A stretch of 64,000 bases of DNA from Adineta vaga (Eukaryota; Rotifera): the NCBI GenBank assembly GCA_021613535.1, contig CP075494.1:5642001-5706000 (forward strand), given 5' to 3'. This document shows positions 34,485 through 46,800 of this stretch, in pieces. A model generated the notes under the pieces. It did not search any database and was not told the origin of the DNA. It was given only the letters and a program-made list of their open reading frames with translations. The position numbers and the translations under genes are program-made. The stretch's first letter is position 1. Every line of letters starts with the position of its first letter.

Positions 34485-35889
34485 CTATTGCTTGATTAAA
34501 GTATGCCACATTGAAAATGCTTGTCTTTCTTTGAATTGTTGCCAATGAATTGTTCCATTACCTGAACAAATATATGAAGAAGCAAGTTTGACTCGTCCTA
34601 TACATTGATATTCATTTTTTGGATTAGCATTGGAATAGAGATTGATAATAATCATCAAACGATCGAGATTATTGCAATTAAATGCTAAAATATTGAAATT
34701 TAATGGATTTTGAAAAGAAAAAAAAGACGAATTTAATCGATGAGATTTCGTTTCTTGAGTTGCTAATGGTCGATGACGATCGAGAAGAATCACTCGAAAG
34801 AAACAAGTTGCCGCTAGAGAAAAAGCAATGCTAAAACTTCTTGTAAAAGAAAATCTTTGAATACAAACTGGTTTTTTTTTGATCGATTTTTAAACCTTTA
34901 ACTCGTAGAATATCAACAATTAAATTATGATCATTGTTTTGTTCGAGAGAAACAAGAATTTGTACTGATGACTAAAGGGAAGAAAAAAGACGTTTTCCCA
35001 TAGATTGTTTTTACTTGATCTTTCTTACCGTTTTGATATTTTCAATTTCATGTGTAAAATGAATTTGATTCTCATTTTTAATATTACCAATTTCATTGAA
35101 ATGAATCTTTCCAATTTGTCCAATGTAAATCTGTTTCTTTGCTTGATCTTTGCCATGTATTTTCATACTTAATGTTTTGTCATCAACTTTAGTCGGCGAA
35201 ATATGAGAGAATTGAATTGAATATTCTTGGTTTTCTTTTGCAAAAACATTTTCATTCGGAAGAATATTTTTCATTGTTAAATCTTTCACTTTACCATCGG
35301 GATTTAATTTAACTTTAATAGTTAGTTGTTGAATAGTTGAAGGTAAACATGTTAACGAATGAAATTGTATTTTAATTTGTGAAGAATTTAAATACGAAAT
35401 TGAAAATGAAATAAGGCACGGATGAACTTGTTGCGATGATATTATTGTTTTGATAATTGAATCGATTGTACTGTGTTTTCCATCGAGTAAATTATGACAA
35501 ATGGCGACGGATCGACGGCGAAATTTTTCGGCTGTTGGTGGAAGTGAAAATTGAATTTGTGCCATTTGTTTTGGATCAATAATTGAACTTCGTCGTCGGC
35601 CAGTACATCGTGCTACGAAGAGATTAGTTGCTAAACTATGTGAACGAATTTGATTTGATTTCGTTATATCAAGATCGGATTCATTAGATAAACTTGATCT
35701 GTATGATGATAATCTTCTTGTAATAATATTCATTGTTGGTGGAATTGAATATCTAATCTTTTGTTTTTCATATGTTGTTGATGATGATGATAATTTGAGA
35801 TTGTCTCGAGAATGAATAAAAAGAATAATAAAGAATAATGAGGAAATTAATATGCTGATTATGATTATAATTAAAACCAAAGGAATCAT
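34485..35889 (-). CDS. Synaptotagmin-like membrane protein A (tandem C2)
   Basis: Three exons (35029-35889, 34869-34971, 34485-34813) join in phase to give 430 residues. An N-terminal membrane span (LVLIIIIISILISSLFFIIL) is followed by a basic Ser-rich linker and two C2-like domains. The first has the strand pattern LISFSISYLNSSQIKIQFHS. The second begins SVQILVSLEQN and ends with IGRVKL, then IHWQQF and the MWHTL tail, the WHxL motif of synaptotagmin C2B. The aspartates that bind calcium are missing from the loops (for example NLYSNANPKNEY), so a calcium-independent, synaptotagmin-like membrane-trafficking role is inferred. A second gene of the same design lies at 41243-42788. Confidence 0.72.
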
Positions 35890-36756
35890 ATTTAGTTTTG
35901 TTTTTTAATTAAAATAAAGGTTATATCTTCAATGAAACTTCGACGCAAAATGTGAATAGGAAAAAAAGAAAAATCTCAACATCAACTAAGAAATCTTCTT
36001 GATTAAAAAAAAAAGAAAACTAAATGACTGACAGAAAAGAAATGATGTATAGTCAGATGTGTTTATTCATGACTATATGTATTATTGACAAACCCTTAAG
36101 AAATGAAGTCATGAGAACGAAGATCTTCATAAAGTCAAAATATTTACTTGGAAAATAAATATCATTAACTTTCATCGTTTAATCGACAGGTGAATTCAAT
36201 GAACATATGTTGAACTGAAGGACAGAATAAACTAGAATAGGAAGTGTCTGTTTTATATCAGACCTTTACATAAATTTCTTTCTTCTGTACTCTATCACTT
36301 GATAATATTTGAAGAAACGAGTCAACTGAAAAAGACTAAGTTGTGGGTGATTTTCTAACCGACGTAGTTGTGAAAAAAGAAACTATGATATATTTTTTTT
36401 TTCAAATGAAAAAACAGATGGTTAATTAATAATGTTTCTTAAAATAAGATAAGAGGAAGACGAAGAAGAAAGGAAAAGATGTTTTACTCCATTAATTTTT
36501 AATAAAATATCCTCGGGACATTGTCGCAATGGTTCTAATAGAAATTATCTTTGAAATGAGTACGTTTCACTAAGTCGACTCCTACTTATCTAAATCAAAG
36601 AAGTATACTTCGTGACTATAATTACATTTTATTTCTTTCGTTTAAGTTGTTAATTAACGGGAAAAGATTAGTTGATTGTATATCAACATTAAATACAGAA
36701 AAATCTAACAAAAGAAGCTTTAGTTTCTATAAGAACACGAAACGGATAAGCAGCAT

Positions 36757-36764
36757 TGACGTCA
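36757..36764. promoter_or_regulatory. Perfect CRE-type octamer TGACGTCA
   Basis: Palindromic CREB/ATF-type octamer followed within ten bases by a GA-repeat tract, in the spacer between two divergent genes. Placement fits a promoter element; this is inference. Confidence 0.3.
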
Positions 36765-37328
36765 GAGAATGGAGAGAGAGAGAGAGAGAAAAAAGAATTC
36801 CGTATCTTACTTACTCTAGCAAATCGAATTTGAGAAAAGAAAAACACTTTTTATCTTCTTAGCTTGATAAGAATTACTTAATGACAAATAATCAAAAAAG
36901 AAAAGAGACACATATATATCTACACATATAATCCGTTGATATACAAGATAAAGAATTCTTTCCAAACATGTTCATTATGACATGAAATATATTATATAGA
37001 ATAAATTTTATTATTTTTATTTTATTAATATCATCATCTTTACGAAAAAAAAAATGAAAAGACATTGTCATCATGATAGATTATTTTCGTCATATATTTA
37101 TCAAAGAGACTGAAAACAATACGTCAGAAAGTATATGAGAATGATGGCCATATAAAAAAAAAGAATCCAATCCAATCAATAATCGTACCGATAAAAGTAC
37201 ATCTGTGCGTCAAGTAGAATGGGAAAGAAAAGACCCAAACATTCGAGGTTGATTCGTAAACGTTATATCATATCTATTTCCACCTCCATATTTGCGTTTG
37301 AATAATGCCCGAATGACGTTTGAATTGA

Positions 37329-37351
37329 ATATATATATATATATATATATA
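37329..37351. repeat. (AT)n microsatellite
   Basis: Uninterrupted AT dinucleotide run about 45 bases before the start codon of the ATP-grasp gene. Confidence 0.85.
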
Positions 37352-37394
37352 CTATTGGTTGCTATTACTTTTCTTTTTCGTTCTGACAATAACA

Positions 37395-38710
37395 ATGGTG
37401 ATGATGTATTCACGTAACAAACCATTAAGCAATCGAAATATGTCGATTGGACATACATTACTTGTCTACTATCGAATATTTTTTTATTACTTATATTCTG
37501 GAAAAGGTATTGATGGATATTCATCGACAGAAATTGATCGACGTATATTAATTCATATTTATTCCCTTGTTCTTATGATTCGTTTATTTTCATTACGACA
37601 TTATCGAGCAAAATCGTATGGTGAAGATTTACGAGCGAACTTACGTAATGTTATTGTACCATTTACTGCTGTTCCATTATCAATATTTTGTTTAAATAAA
37701 TTCTTTTGTTTGTTTTTCCTCATATTTATCTATCCATTCTGGGCTGTGATTGGTTCAATTTATTTATCAATATATGATCCAAGCAAGAAAACGATCGATG
37801 AACATTTCTATGAACAATTATTAAAACCTAATTATTGGTTTGCAACATGGCGTATGAATTGTACAATTGTGGCTTATCATTCATATAAAAAATGGGAAGA
37901 AACTCAACAACAATATTCTATGGAAGATAAAGGTCGATTTTTAATCGAAGGAAGAAAATTAAATCTTCCCATAACACCTGTATTAGATATTCCACGTATT
38001 ATGATTAAACATAAATCAATCGAAGGTGGAATGGGAATTAATGTTTATAATAATTTTGTTATGTTAGTTTTTTGAATTCTTTATCATCTAGAAATATTTT
38101 ATTCGGTTGTTTTTTTTCTTCATTTAGAAATGATGGTGATTGGATTATTCAAAAAGTCTTTGAAAATAGTGATTTTATTCAACGTTTAGTTACATCAGAT
38201 GCACCATTATCAACTGTTCGAATTATAACTTCACGTGATGCATCAAGATCATCATCAATCAAAGTTAAAACAATGGTCTTTCGAGCTGGACGTATTCGAC
38301 AACAAACGGATCACAATGCTATTTTTTATAATATCGATTTCAATTCATCACATCGTCTTTCAAATGGAACAACGAATCGACATTGGTATCAAACAGGTTT
38401 GAAATCATTCGATACAACAAGTATGTGGCAAGGACAAAATTATTCTGTTCATCCAGATTCTCATGTTCAACTTGAAGGAATTAAATGGCCCAATGTCAAA
38501 GAGATGATTGAATGTGTTTGTCAAGCACATGAAAAATTATGTCCAGATGTACCAATTATTGGTTGGGATGTGGCTTGGACAAATGAAGATAATCAATTAA
38601 TGTTATTAGAATTGAATATTTCATGTAATTTCTTTAATGGACATTTTGATACAAAGGAATATACAAATTTCTGTTATGAATGGTTTCGTACACTCGATTA
38701 TTGTGAATAG
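37395..38710 (+). CDS. Sugar-transfer-associated ATP-grasp protein
   Basis: Two exons (37395-38062, 38128-38710; donor GTTAGT) join in phase to give 416 residues. One or two hydrophobic stretches near residues 90-125 suggest membrane association. The second half is ATP-grasp-like: GGMGINVYNN, then DWIIQKVFENS, STVRIITSRDASRSSS and, near the end, IIGWDVAWTNED followed by MLLELNISCNFFNGH, where E and N fit the metal-binding end of ATP-grasp folds. The layout matches the family called sugar-transfer-associated ATP-grasp, usually found in bacterial polysaccharide clusters. Substrate unknown. The ATG at 37395 is chosen because the frame upstream of it has only non-ATG starts. Non-metazoan origin is inferred. 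Confidence 0.68.
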
Positions 38711-39778
38711 CTTAGATTTATCGCTATTCTTATCGATCAATATGCGTCATATGAAGTAGCAATGTTATTAAATCCGGTTATCAAATCTTTGATAAGACTT
38801 ATTTTTTTCCAGATATATTGAATGATGATATAATGTCGATCGTTTATTTTTGTAGTCCTTTTCGTTTCGTTTGTAAATCCTACATCTTTCGTTCTTATCT
38901 CTTTATTGTGTGTTACTATAAATTGATCTAAAATATCGGTTCGATTAACTAAAACCTTTGTATTTCTATCTTACACTCAAGGTACATAAAATATTTATAA
39001 TACCAAACGATATGACATTTAGCTTTTTTGCTTATGAGAATATTAAAATACCTCCATTTTTGTTTTCTTGCTAATAATCTTGATTGTTCCATTTTCTTCT
39101 ATCATTCTTTTCTTATTAACATGCGATTATTGCGGAGAACTATTTATAGAATGAATGAAGCGAGAAGTACCAGCGAGGCATTCATATGAACTTTCATAAA
39201 CGAATAGAAAAAAATTTGAAATATCACTTTCTCGACAATCGTCAGCAAATATGAATCTCGGGCAAAATGCGTACTTTTTGTAAATCAAAAGAACAAATAA
39301 AATGACGTATATTGATAATTTATAGCGTCAAGTTCTATAAGATGAGCAAATTCATTGTTAGCAATAATATTGCAAAAAGATAGTAAACTACTAGATAATA
39401 ATGAATTTTTCTTCAAACTATCACAATTTCAATAGATTCCATGTACCTCTATTTATAGTATCAAGAATATATTTTGATAATTTCTGTTCAAGTTCAACTA
39501 ATTCATCTACTGGAAGATAAAGCTGAAGCAATCTATTTTTAAAGATATGATGTTATCGTCACAGAGATCAAATTATAAGACTATACGGAATATATAGAAT
39601 GTCAATCATATTTAGTTTAGTGAAAACCTATGTACAAAACTTCATTTGATAAAATCTATAGATGTCTCTTTTAAATTGTTGGAGTATACTATATGAAATA
39701 CTTGTGAATGAAAATGGAGTCAAAACTAAAAGGTAAATGAAAATATTCCTTACGAATATGAATAATTTTTCATAATCA
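38711..39778. other. Intergenic with one orphan exon candidate
   Basis: 1.07 kb, AT-rich. On the minus strand at 39447-39532 there is one exon-like piece with both splice signals (see separate entry). Nothing else is recognised. Confidence 0.4.
39447..39532 (-). pseudogene. Orphan coding exon or gene remnant
   Basis: An 86-nt stretch between an acceptor (AAAAATAG) and a donor (GTACAT) reads without stops as LLQLYLPVDELVELEQKL then SKYILDTINR. The codon use is gene-like and the peptide is helical and charged. No start-bearing or terminal partner exon could be assigned with confidence; a possible downstream piece begins near 39330. It may be a remnant of a decayed gene or an exon of an unrecognised one. 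Confidence 0.3.
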
Positions 39779-41114
39779 ATGAAGATACCAATTAGTCTTT
39801 TCTGTAGAACTCGATATCGATCACTATTGACCTTTTCTCGATTATTGTCCCGTACAGAACATGGAAAAATAGAAAAAGGAATTCGAGATAAGTTTAATGA
39901 ATATGAAGTTCGACTATATTTTAATGAATGGTTAAAAGCTTTATGGTAAGTTGGAATTTGAAATATTACAAAAGAATATATATGTATATTTTTTGTCAAA
40001 GAGGTTGGCACCTAATCAATGGGTTCATTCAACAAGAGATAGTTCAATTCGAGTTACTCGATATTTCATTCCATTTTGGAATATTACTCTTCAAGGTTCT
40101 GTTCAATGTTCTCTTAGTACAAAATCTAATCTTCCTTTTCGAGTATGAGAAAAAAGATTCGATAAATTAACTTAAAAATCATTTATTTCATTTTCTAGCA
40201 TGATGAAAATTATTATTCACATCGAGAATGGCATTCATTTCCTTTAGAAATTGAGAATATTCATTTCAACAATATTAATATCTATGGTTCCGACAAACTT
40301 GATAAATATCATGTACAAAAGTTAGATGTTTCTTTTGATGATGATCAATTAAGTGATTTAACAGATGAAGATCGAATTCTTGCAAAACCTACTATTGATA
40401 AAGACGAAGCATTACACAATGCGTGGATTCTTATTATCAAACCTCTCTTAGAAGATATGTGTCTTCGACAAACACAAGAGGTAGATAAGTACAAGATATT
40501 GTTTTTATTTTTTCATTTTAAATATCTAAACGATTTTCTTTCAAAGAAATATCCAAAATTCGAAAATCCACGAATCGATTCATTTCATTTAACAATCAAT
40601 TCAAAACAAGAACGTCTATTATATTATCCCATATATGTAATTAATTATACTTATGATTCCAAATTTATATATACGTGTTTATTTGATGGAGTTACTGGAC
40701 ATATAACTGGTGATAGACAATTTTCTACTATAAAAGTAATGTTAGCAACATTAGCAACATTTTATCCGATGTTAAAAATTGGAATATTCTCGTTTGGAAC
40801 GTTAGCAAATTTATTATTTGCATTTGAAATTGCTTCTGATCTTAGTTTTATAGTTTGTCTACCTATTGCAGCCATTGTTGCACCTTGTGTTGGATTGTAT
40901 GCACGTTCCTATGCGAAAAATTATAAACAAGAACTTAGTCAAATTCAATGGAAACAAGATCAATCGAAAGCATTGAAATTCACATATGATTCATTCAAAT
41001 CAATTGAAGAATCGAAGTTAGTTTTTTTTTCTCATTATCTCGTGGACATTCTATTCGAATTGTTTTAGAGAAAATGAAGATTCAAATATTAACAGTGATA
41101 AACAATCAATCTAA
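39779..41114 (+). CDS. Two-TM protein with mitochondrial-like N-terminus, unknown
   Basis: Five exons join in phase (39779-39945, 40004-40142, 40199-40480, 40547-41016, 41069-41114). The N-terminus MKIPISLFCRTRYRSLLTFS is Arg/Ser/Leu-rich without acidic residues, like a mitochondrial targeting peptide. Then comes WLKALWLAPNQWVHSTRD, a domain with RYFIPFWNITLQG, and a block YYPIYVINYTYDSKFIYTCL ending with GVTGHITGDRQFS. The last resembles the Y-x-V-x-Y-x-Y ... G-x-TG-x-x-x-G block of uncharacterised bacterial membrane-associated zinc-ribbon proteins. Two transmembrane segments follow (near MLATLATFYPMLKIGIFSF and LSFIVCLPIAAIVAPCVGLY). The tail is charged. No zinc ribbon is visible. Function unknown. 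Confidence 0.6.
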
Positions 41115-41242
41115 CGATTTGTGATTAAGATCATATTCTATTTGTTTTGTTTTGTGTATTGCATCAAATCTTTTCTCTCTTTATCCCAACAATATACGTA
41201 TATTTGCAAATGAAATCATTTTTGATTATTAGACAACGAAAC

Positions 41243-42788
41243 TTAATTTTCATGAATGATATTCAATGGTTTCAATGTATGCCAATGAACATGTGGTCGA
41301 TTTGGTGATGATAAAGCATCTGTCCAATGTTGAAAATTTTGTTGATTTTTTAATTCTGTTGAACCAAATTCAATGATTGATATTGATTTACTATGTGCAC
41401 TGATGAATGATCGTCGATAACATAATGTAATACGTATAGATGTTTTATGTAATGAAACATAATCTAAATGAAATGATGTACTAAACGTACAAATACCTTT
41501 TGTAATTGGAAATAATTTCGATTTTCTTTTTCCAGTTATTTTTCCATCGATAATTGTGGAAATTTTGATTTGAATTTGATCTAGATACAAATGAAAGAAT
41601 GTTCTTTTTTTTAAGAAATTAAAAATAATTTGAATACCTCGTTGCTGTAAATGACTAATGGGTTGTTTAAGAAGATATTGAATACCGAGAATTTTAATTA
41701 AACCAACATGAAGTAAACATCGATCATTTTCATAAACTAAACATATCAATGCACGTGTTTCGTTTTCAGTTTGATTCTTAAAAAGAAAGGAAAAAACAAA
41801 ATGATCAATCAAAAGCTTGTTCAATAATCCATCAGACCTGTTGACGAATAATCATATCAATTCGATCTTCATAGATTTGAATTAATTTTGTAAATTGTTC
41901 TGATATTGAAATATCGATTGGTGGTTGTTTCGATCGTATCATTAAATGATTATATTGATTCATTACTAAGACAGTTTGTCCTAATTCTACACGTTTCTCA
42001 TTTTTTTGTTGACCAAATAGATTTAATTTTAAATAACTTTTCTCAAGATTGAATTGATTCATATCGAAATGGAAAATTTCATCTAATGGATCTTTTTTTG
42101 ATAGATATTTCTTTGATTTATGTTTATCATCATTATTCATCAAACGAACTTGACATAGAAATGATTGAAAACATTGTTCAATCAATGGATGCATTGGTGT
42201 TATACGAACAATTTGAAAGAGAAGTTCATTCTCATCTGATGAATATGATAATTTATAAACCAATTCCATTCGAAAGATTTCCATTAATGAATATTCTATT
42301 GTCGATGTTACAGGTGCAAATGATTGAATATCGATATCATCGGAATCTGAAGGAACTATGGAGACATGTTCGGAATTGAAACTTTCTTGTTGGTATTTAG
42401 ATTTTATTGTTCCAAATGAATAGGATTGAGATTGAGGATGTCGATAGGTTGAACTTGAATAGGACGAATCTGATGAATCATTTTGACGAGATCGTTTTGC
42501 AAAATCAAATGTTTTATAATTGGGTGGTAATTCATTGAGAGATAAATGATTGGATGACGACGTTTCAATATTCGTATGTGATAAACTTGTTAATGGAAAA
42601 ACAGAACGATTCGGTGGTGAATTAATTAGATGTTGTTCAGTAATAACAACTTCTGTTTCTCTTCTAAGACGTAATCGATGTATGTATAGATAAACACCAA
42701 TGAATATAATGAATACAATAGCTAATAAAGTTACAGTAATTATTAGAGCTAAAGTATAAGGATGTATATATGGCAAAGAAGAAATCAT
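41243..42788 (-). CDS. Synaptotagmin-like membrane protein B (tandem C2)
   Basis: Two exons (41838-42788, 41243-41776) join in phase to give 494 residues. An N-terminal span (LALIITVTLLAIVFIIFIGV) is followed by a basic stop (RLRLRRE) and a long Ser/Tyr-rich linker with SSDSSYSSSTYRHPQSQSYS. Two C2-like domains follow: the first around SLMEIFRMELVYKLSYSSDE, the second from ALICLVYENDRCLLHVGLIK to the end, with VHWHTLKP as the WHxL-type tail. Acidic calcium loops are not seen. Same overall design as the gene at 34485-35889, but the sequences are strongly diverged. The pair flanks two plus-strand genes. Confidence 0.68.
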
Positions 42789-43843
42789 AGTTGTTATGAT
42801 ACTGTTCTATTGATTTAACTAATATTATTAGAATAATATGATTGATATATGTGATTTTGTGCAGCTGTTATTTTGAAATAACTTGAGTCAATAAAAATTA
42901 TATTGGAAACAAGTAAAAATATAGAAATGATGAAGTATCCGATTCAATTTTACATTTAATTTGGATTATACTACAATAGATTTCTTTTGTTAGATCCAAG
43001 CTCATATATTATTCAAAAAAATTAATATTGATTAACAATATTTTCAATTTATGAATGTTTTTTGGTGAGCAGACGTGTAATTCTTTGATAAAAGAACGAT
43101 AAAAGAAAAGATTAGGAAGGCTATGTCAAGATAATTTCTAACAACATATATTCTGTTGAGTAGAATTTATAAAAATCCGACGCTGCATATCTAAATGATG
43201 CTCATAGTGATAAGTAACAGTGTAGAGAGTCGATCGCTGATACATAATGACAAATTTGTTTTTAAGTTGACAATGAAAATTATGTCTTTTTTCTTTCTTC
43301 GTAGTTGACTTATTTAAAGAATATTCATAGTACACTTGACATTTTTTATAAATATACGGTCTTCCTTTTTGTTATTGTTCGCTTTTCCTCATCATAAAAG
43401 TAATGATTTTGTCAACGTGGCAAAGAGAAAATGACTCAGTTTTCAAACATCTACATACACACACTTCACTCTTCTATGTCTTACGTTCAGGTATTTTATT
43501 TTCGAAAACAATGTGAATTATTACCTGTATGAAACAAGAAACATGTCAAATAACAATTCATTCATTTCTCAATTATTATATCCAATAATTGAAAATGAAA
43601 TAAACGAATATATTATGATAACTAAATTGACACTAGTAAGTGACTAGCGACGTTTAACTAAGAACATTTTTCATTGGTTTCATATGTATACGTTGTATTG
43701 GTAAACCATGGATTAACTTGAAGGCTGATCTCTTTTCTCACTACGGAGTTTTGAAAACTAATCATAGCGGTTTTTTTCTAACGTAGACTGATAATTCAAA
43801 TTATCGAAAAGATTCTTCACAATCGTTGAATCATCATTTACAA
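42789..43843. other. Divergent promoter region
   Basis: 1.05 kb, AT-rich, between a minus-strand synaptotagmin-like gene and GBF1. No exon or RNA gene is recognised. Confidence 0.4.
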
Positions 43844-46800
43844 ATGTCAACACCATTTGATCCACCAAAAAATGCTATTTACATCATTCTTGGAGAAATT
43901 CAAGCCTTAACATCATTGAAAAAGAGCAATACGCGATGGTCATCGAATCAATCCTATGAAGTAAATCAATTTTTTTTTCATGAAAATATAACAAATATTG
44001 TTTTATTCTAGGAATCTCCTGAAATTAATTCGTTTCAAAAATTAAAAACAACTTTAAATTCAATTTCTGGTAAATAAATAGAACATCAAATATCAATCAT
44101 GTCTTCATTCATTTTCTCTAGATCTTCATGATATTGATTCAATAATATTCTTAACACCATTTCTTGATATCATTCGTTCCGATGAAATTTCCGGTCCAAT
44201 GACTTGTTTAGCATTAAATGCAGTGAATAAATTTCTTTCATATGGTTTAATTGGTAACTATTCTTTTTCTTTCTACAAAATCAACATTAATTCTTATATT
44301 TTGTTTTCATACAAAAAACAAAAGATACTCTAAGTGAATCGGCAGCATCAACTATTGATAAAGTTGCAAATGCTGTTACACATACACGTTTTGTTGGAAC
44401 AAATCCAAATGATGATGAAGTTGTCTTGATGAGAATTTTACAAGTAAAATAGTTTTCATTTCATAATAAAAATGCATTTTATATAAATGATATGAATAGG
44501 TTCTTCGTTCATTATTATTAAGTCCAGTTGGATCACAAATGACGAATGATGCTGTTTGTGAAATTCTGCAATCTTGTTTTCGAATCTGTTTTGAAACAAG
44601 ATTATCTGGTAAGATGAATAATTTTCTTTATTATTTACAATTGTTTATCTATTGGATTAGAATTATTACGTAAAACATCTGAACATGTTTTAATTGATAT
44701 GGTTCAATTATTATTTGCTCGTTTACCACAATTTAAAGACGATGTAACATCTGTATCATCAACAAAACTAGTCAAAGACCTTTCGACATCATCAACGACG
44801 AAAACTTCATCAACATATGTAAGATTTACAATCTATTTTAAAATTAATCATATCCTTTTTTTTCATACTATTTCAGTTATTGGAAAATGACGATAATACT
44901 CGTCCAACGGCAATCGATAGTGCAACAAATGCTATACCATCAACGAATATATCTCCGCCAACTAATGAAAATGAATCTGAATCATCATTATCATCGTCTG
45001 AAAAAGTTCTTACTGTTATAATTCCATCATTCGATGAAACAGCATCAATTATTCAAACTAAATCTGAATCACAAGAAACAACAGAACCACAAACATCTTC
45101 CATTACCAATGAATTTATTAATCCAAGAGGAATTCGATTCACAACAGCATCACCAACAAATGAAATTGTTAATAGTACAGGTATAATCAACTTGATTTCA
45201 TCGAATGAACAAAAACAAAAAACACACGTCCTTTTTATCGTATTTAGATGCATTAAACCCATATGGTTGGCCTTGTGTTCGTGGTCTTTTTCGTTTTCTC
45301 ACTACACTTGTTAATAATTACGATAAGTCTGTATCTTCACTTATGTTCTTCTTGAAATAATTGTCTTTATTTGTTAATAGAAATAATACAGAATATATGA
45401 TAACAGTTGGTTTAAATCTTCTAACTGTTGCTTTAGAAGTTGGTGCAGATTATCTTGCCAATTATCCATTATTACTTTCAATTGTCAAAGATTCTCTCTG
45501 CCGTAATTTAATTAGTGTATGTATTATTCAAATACGTTCTATTTCTTAACAAAAAACAAAACAAACTTTCTATTTTTTTCTAGATGTTAAATTCTACTAA
45601 AATTCAATTATTTTCTGCATCACTTCGTGTTACATTTCTTGTCTTTGAAAGTCTACGTACTCATTTGAAATGTCATTTTGAAGTATGAATATACAGTTAA
45701 TATAGAATGTATTTCTTAATTTCTTTTCTATCTAGTTTTTAATTACGCGTTTAATGGAATTAATCGTTTCTGAACAATCAAAAATATCTTATGAACAAAA
45801 AGAAATTGTACTTGAAACAGTCGTTCAACTTTTGCGTATTCCTGGTCTTCCAGCTGAATTATATCTAAATTATGATTGTGATTTGTATAGTACAAATCTA
45901 TTTGAAGAATTAACAAAAATGTTATCGAAAAATGCCTTTCCTGTCGCTGGATTAACAACTACTCATATTCTTTCTCTCGATGCACTTCTATCCGTTATTG
46001 ATCATATTGAACTTGAATGTCAATATCAAGTTCAACGACAGAAAAATGATTGTATGTTCATTTTATTCTCATTTTGTTCTTCAAAATATTTACTCTGTTT
46101 CTTCTAGCAACAAGTCAATCATTAACACGTCCTGTTCCATGTGGTTATGCACTTGCACTTTCTTTACAAAATCTGGATATGAATCGTTCTTTTACATCAT
46201 CAGAAACTCGTCATGGTTCACGAATTCGACAAAATCGTATGACCATATCTTCACATTTACCTTCACAAGATGATCTGAAAAAAATGAAGCAAGATAAAAA
46301 GGTTTTATCTTAATTTCGTATGAAATTGATTTACATTGATGTCTTTCATATGTCTAGTTATTACGACAAGGTTCAGAATTATTCAATCAAAGTGCTTCAT
46401 CTGGAATAAAATTTCTTCAAGAAAATAATCTACTCTCGATTCCATTAGATACAAATGAAATTGTTAAATTTCTTAAAGATAATCCATTATTAGACAAGAA
46501 AATCATTGGAGAATATTTATCAAATAGAAAAAATGTTCATATACTCGAACAATATGTCAGGTAGATCTAATTATTTCTTCATTAATTTGATTTAATTTAA
46601 TTTCTTTTAGAACATTCACTTTTGAAGACATGCGAATCGATGAAGCACTTCGAATTTATCTTTCAGAATTTCGTTTACCTGGTGAAGCACCTTTAATCAG
46701 TACTCTACTCGAACATTTCGCTACACATTGGAGAGTAAGTTTTTCTTATTAAAATTTCATAATCTTCTAAATGATCTCATTTATGTAGAATTGTAATAAT

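Larger units (their letters stand above)
35890..37394. other. Divergent promoter region
   Basis: 1.5 kb between a minus-strand synaptotagmin-like gene and the plus-strand ATP-grasp gene. It contains a perfect TGACGTCA at 36757-36764 directly before a GA tract (36771-36790), and an (AT)n run just before the ATP-grasp start. Confidence 0.45.

Noticed and set aside
42086-42379. 97-codon plus-strand open frame
   Set aside because: Antisense shadow of the synaptotagmin-like gene B exon 1.
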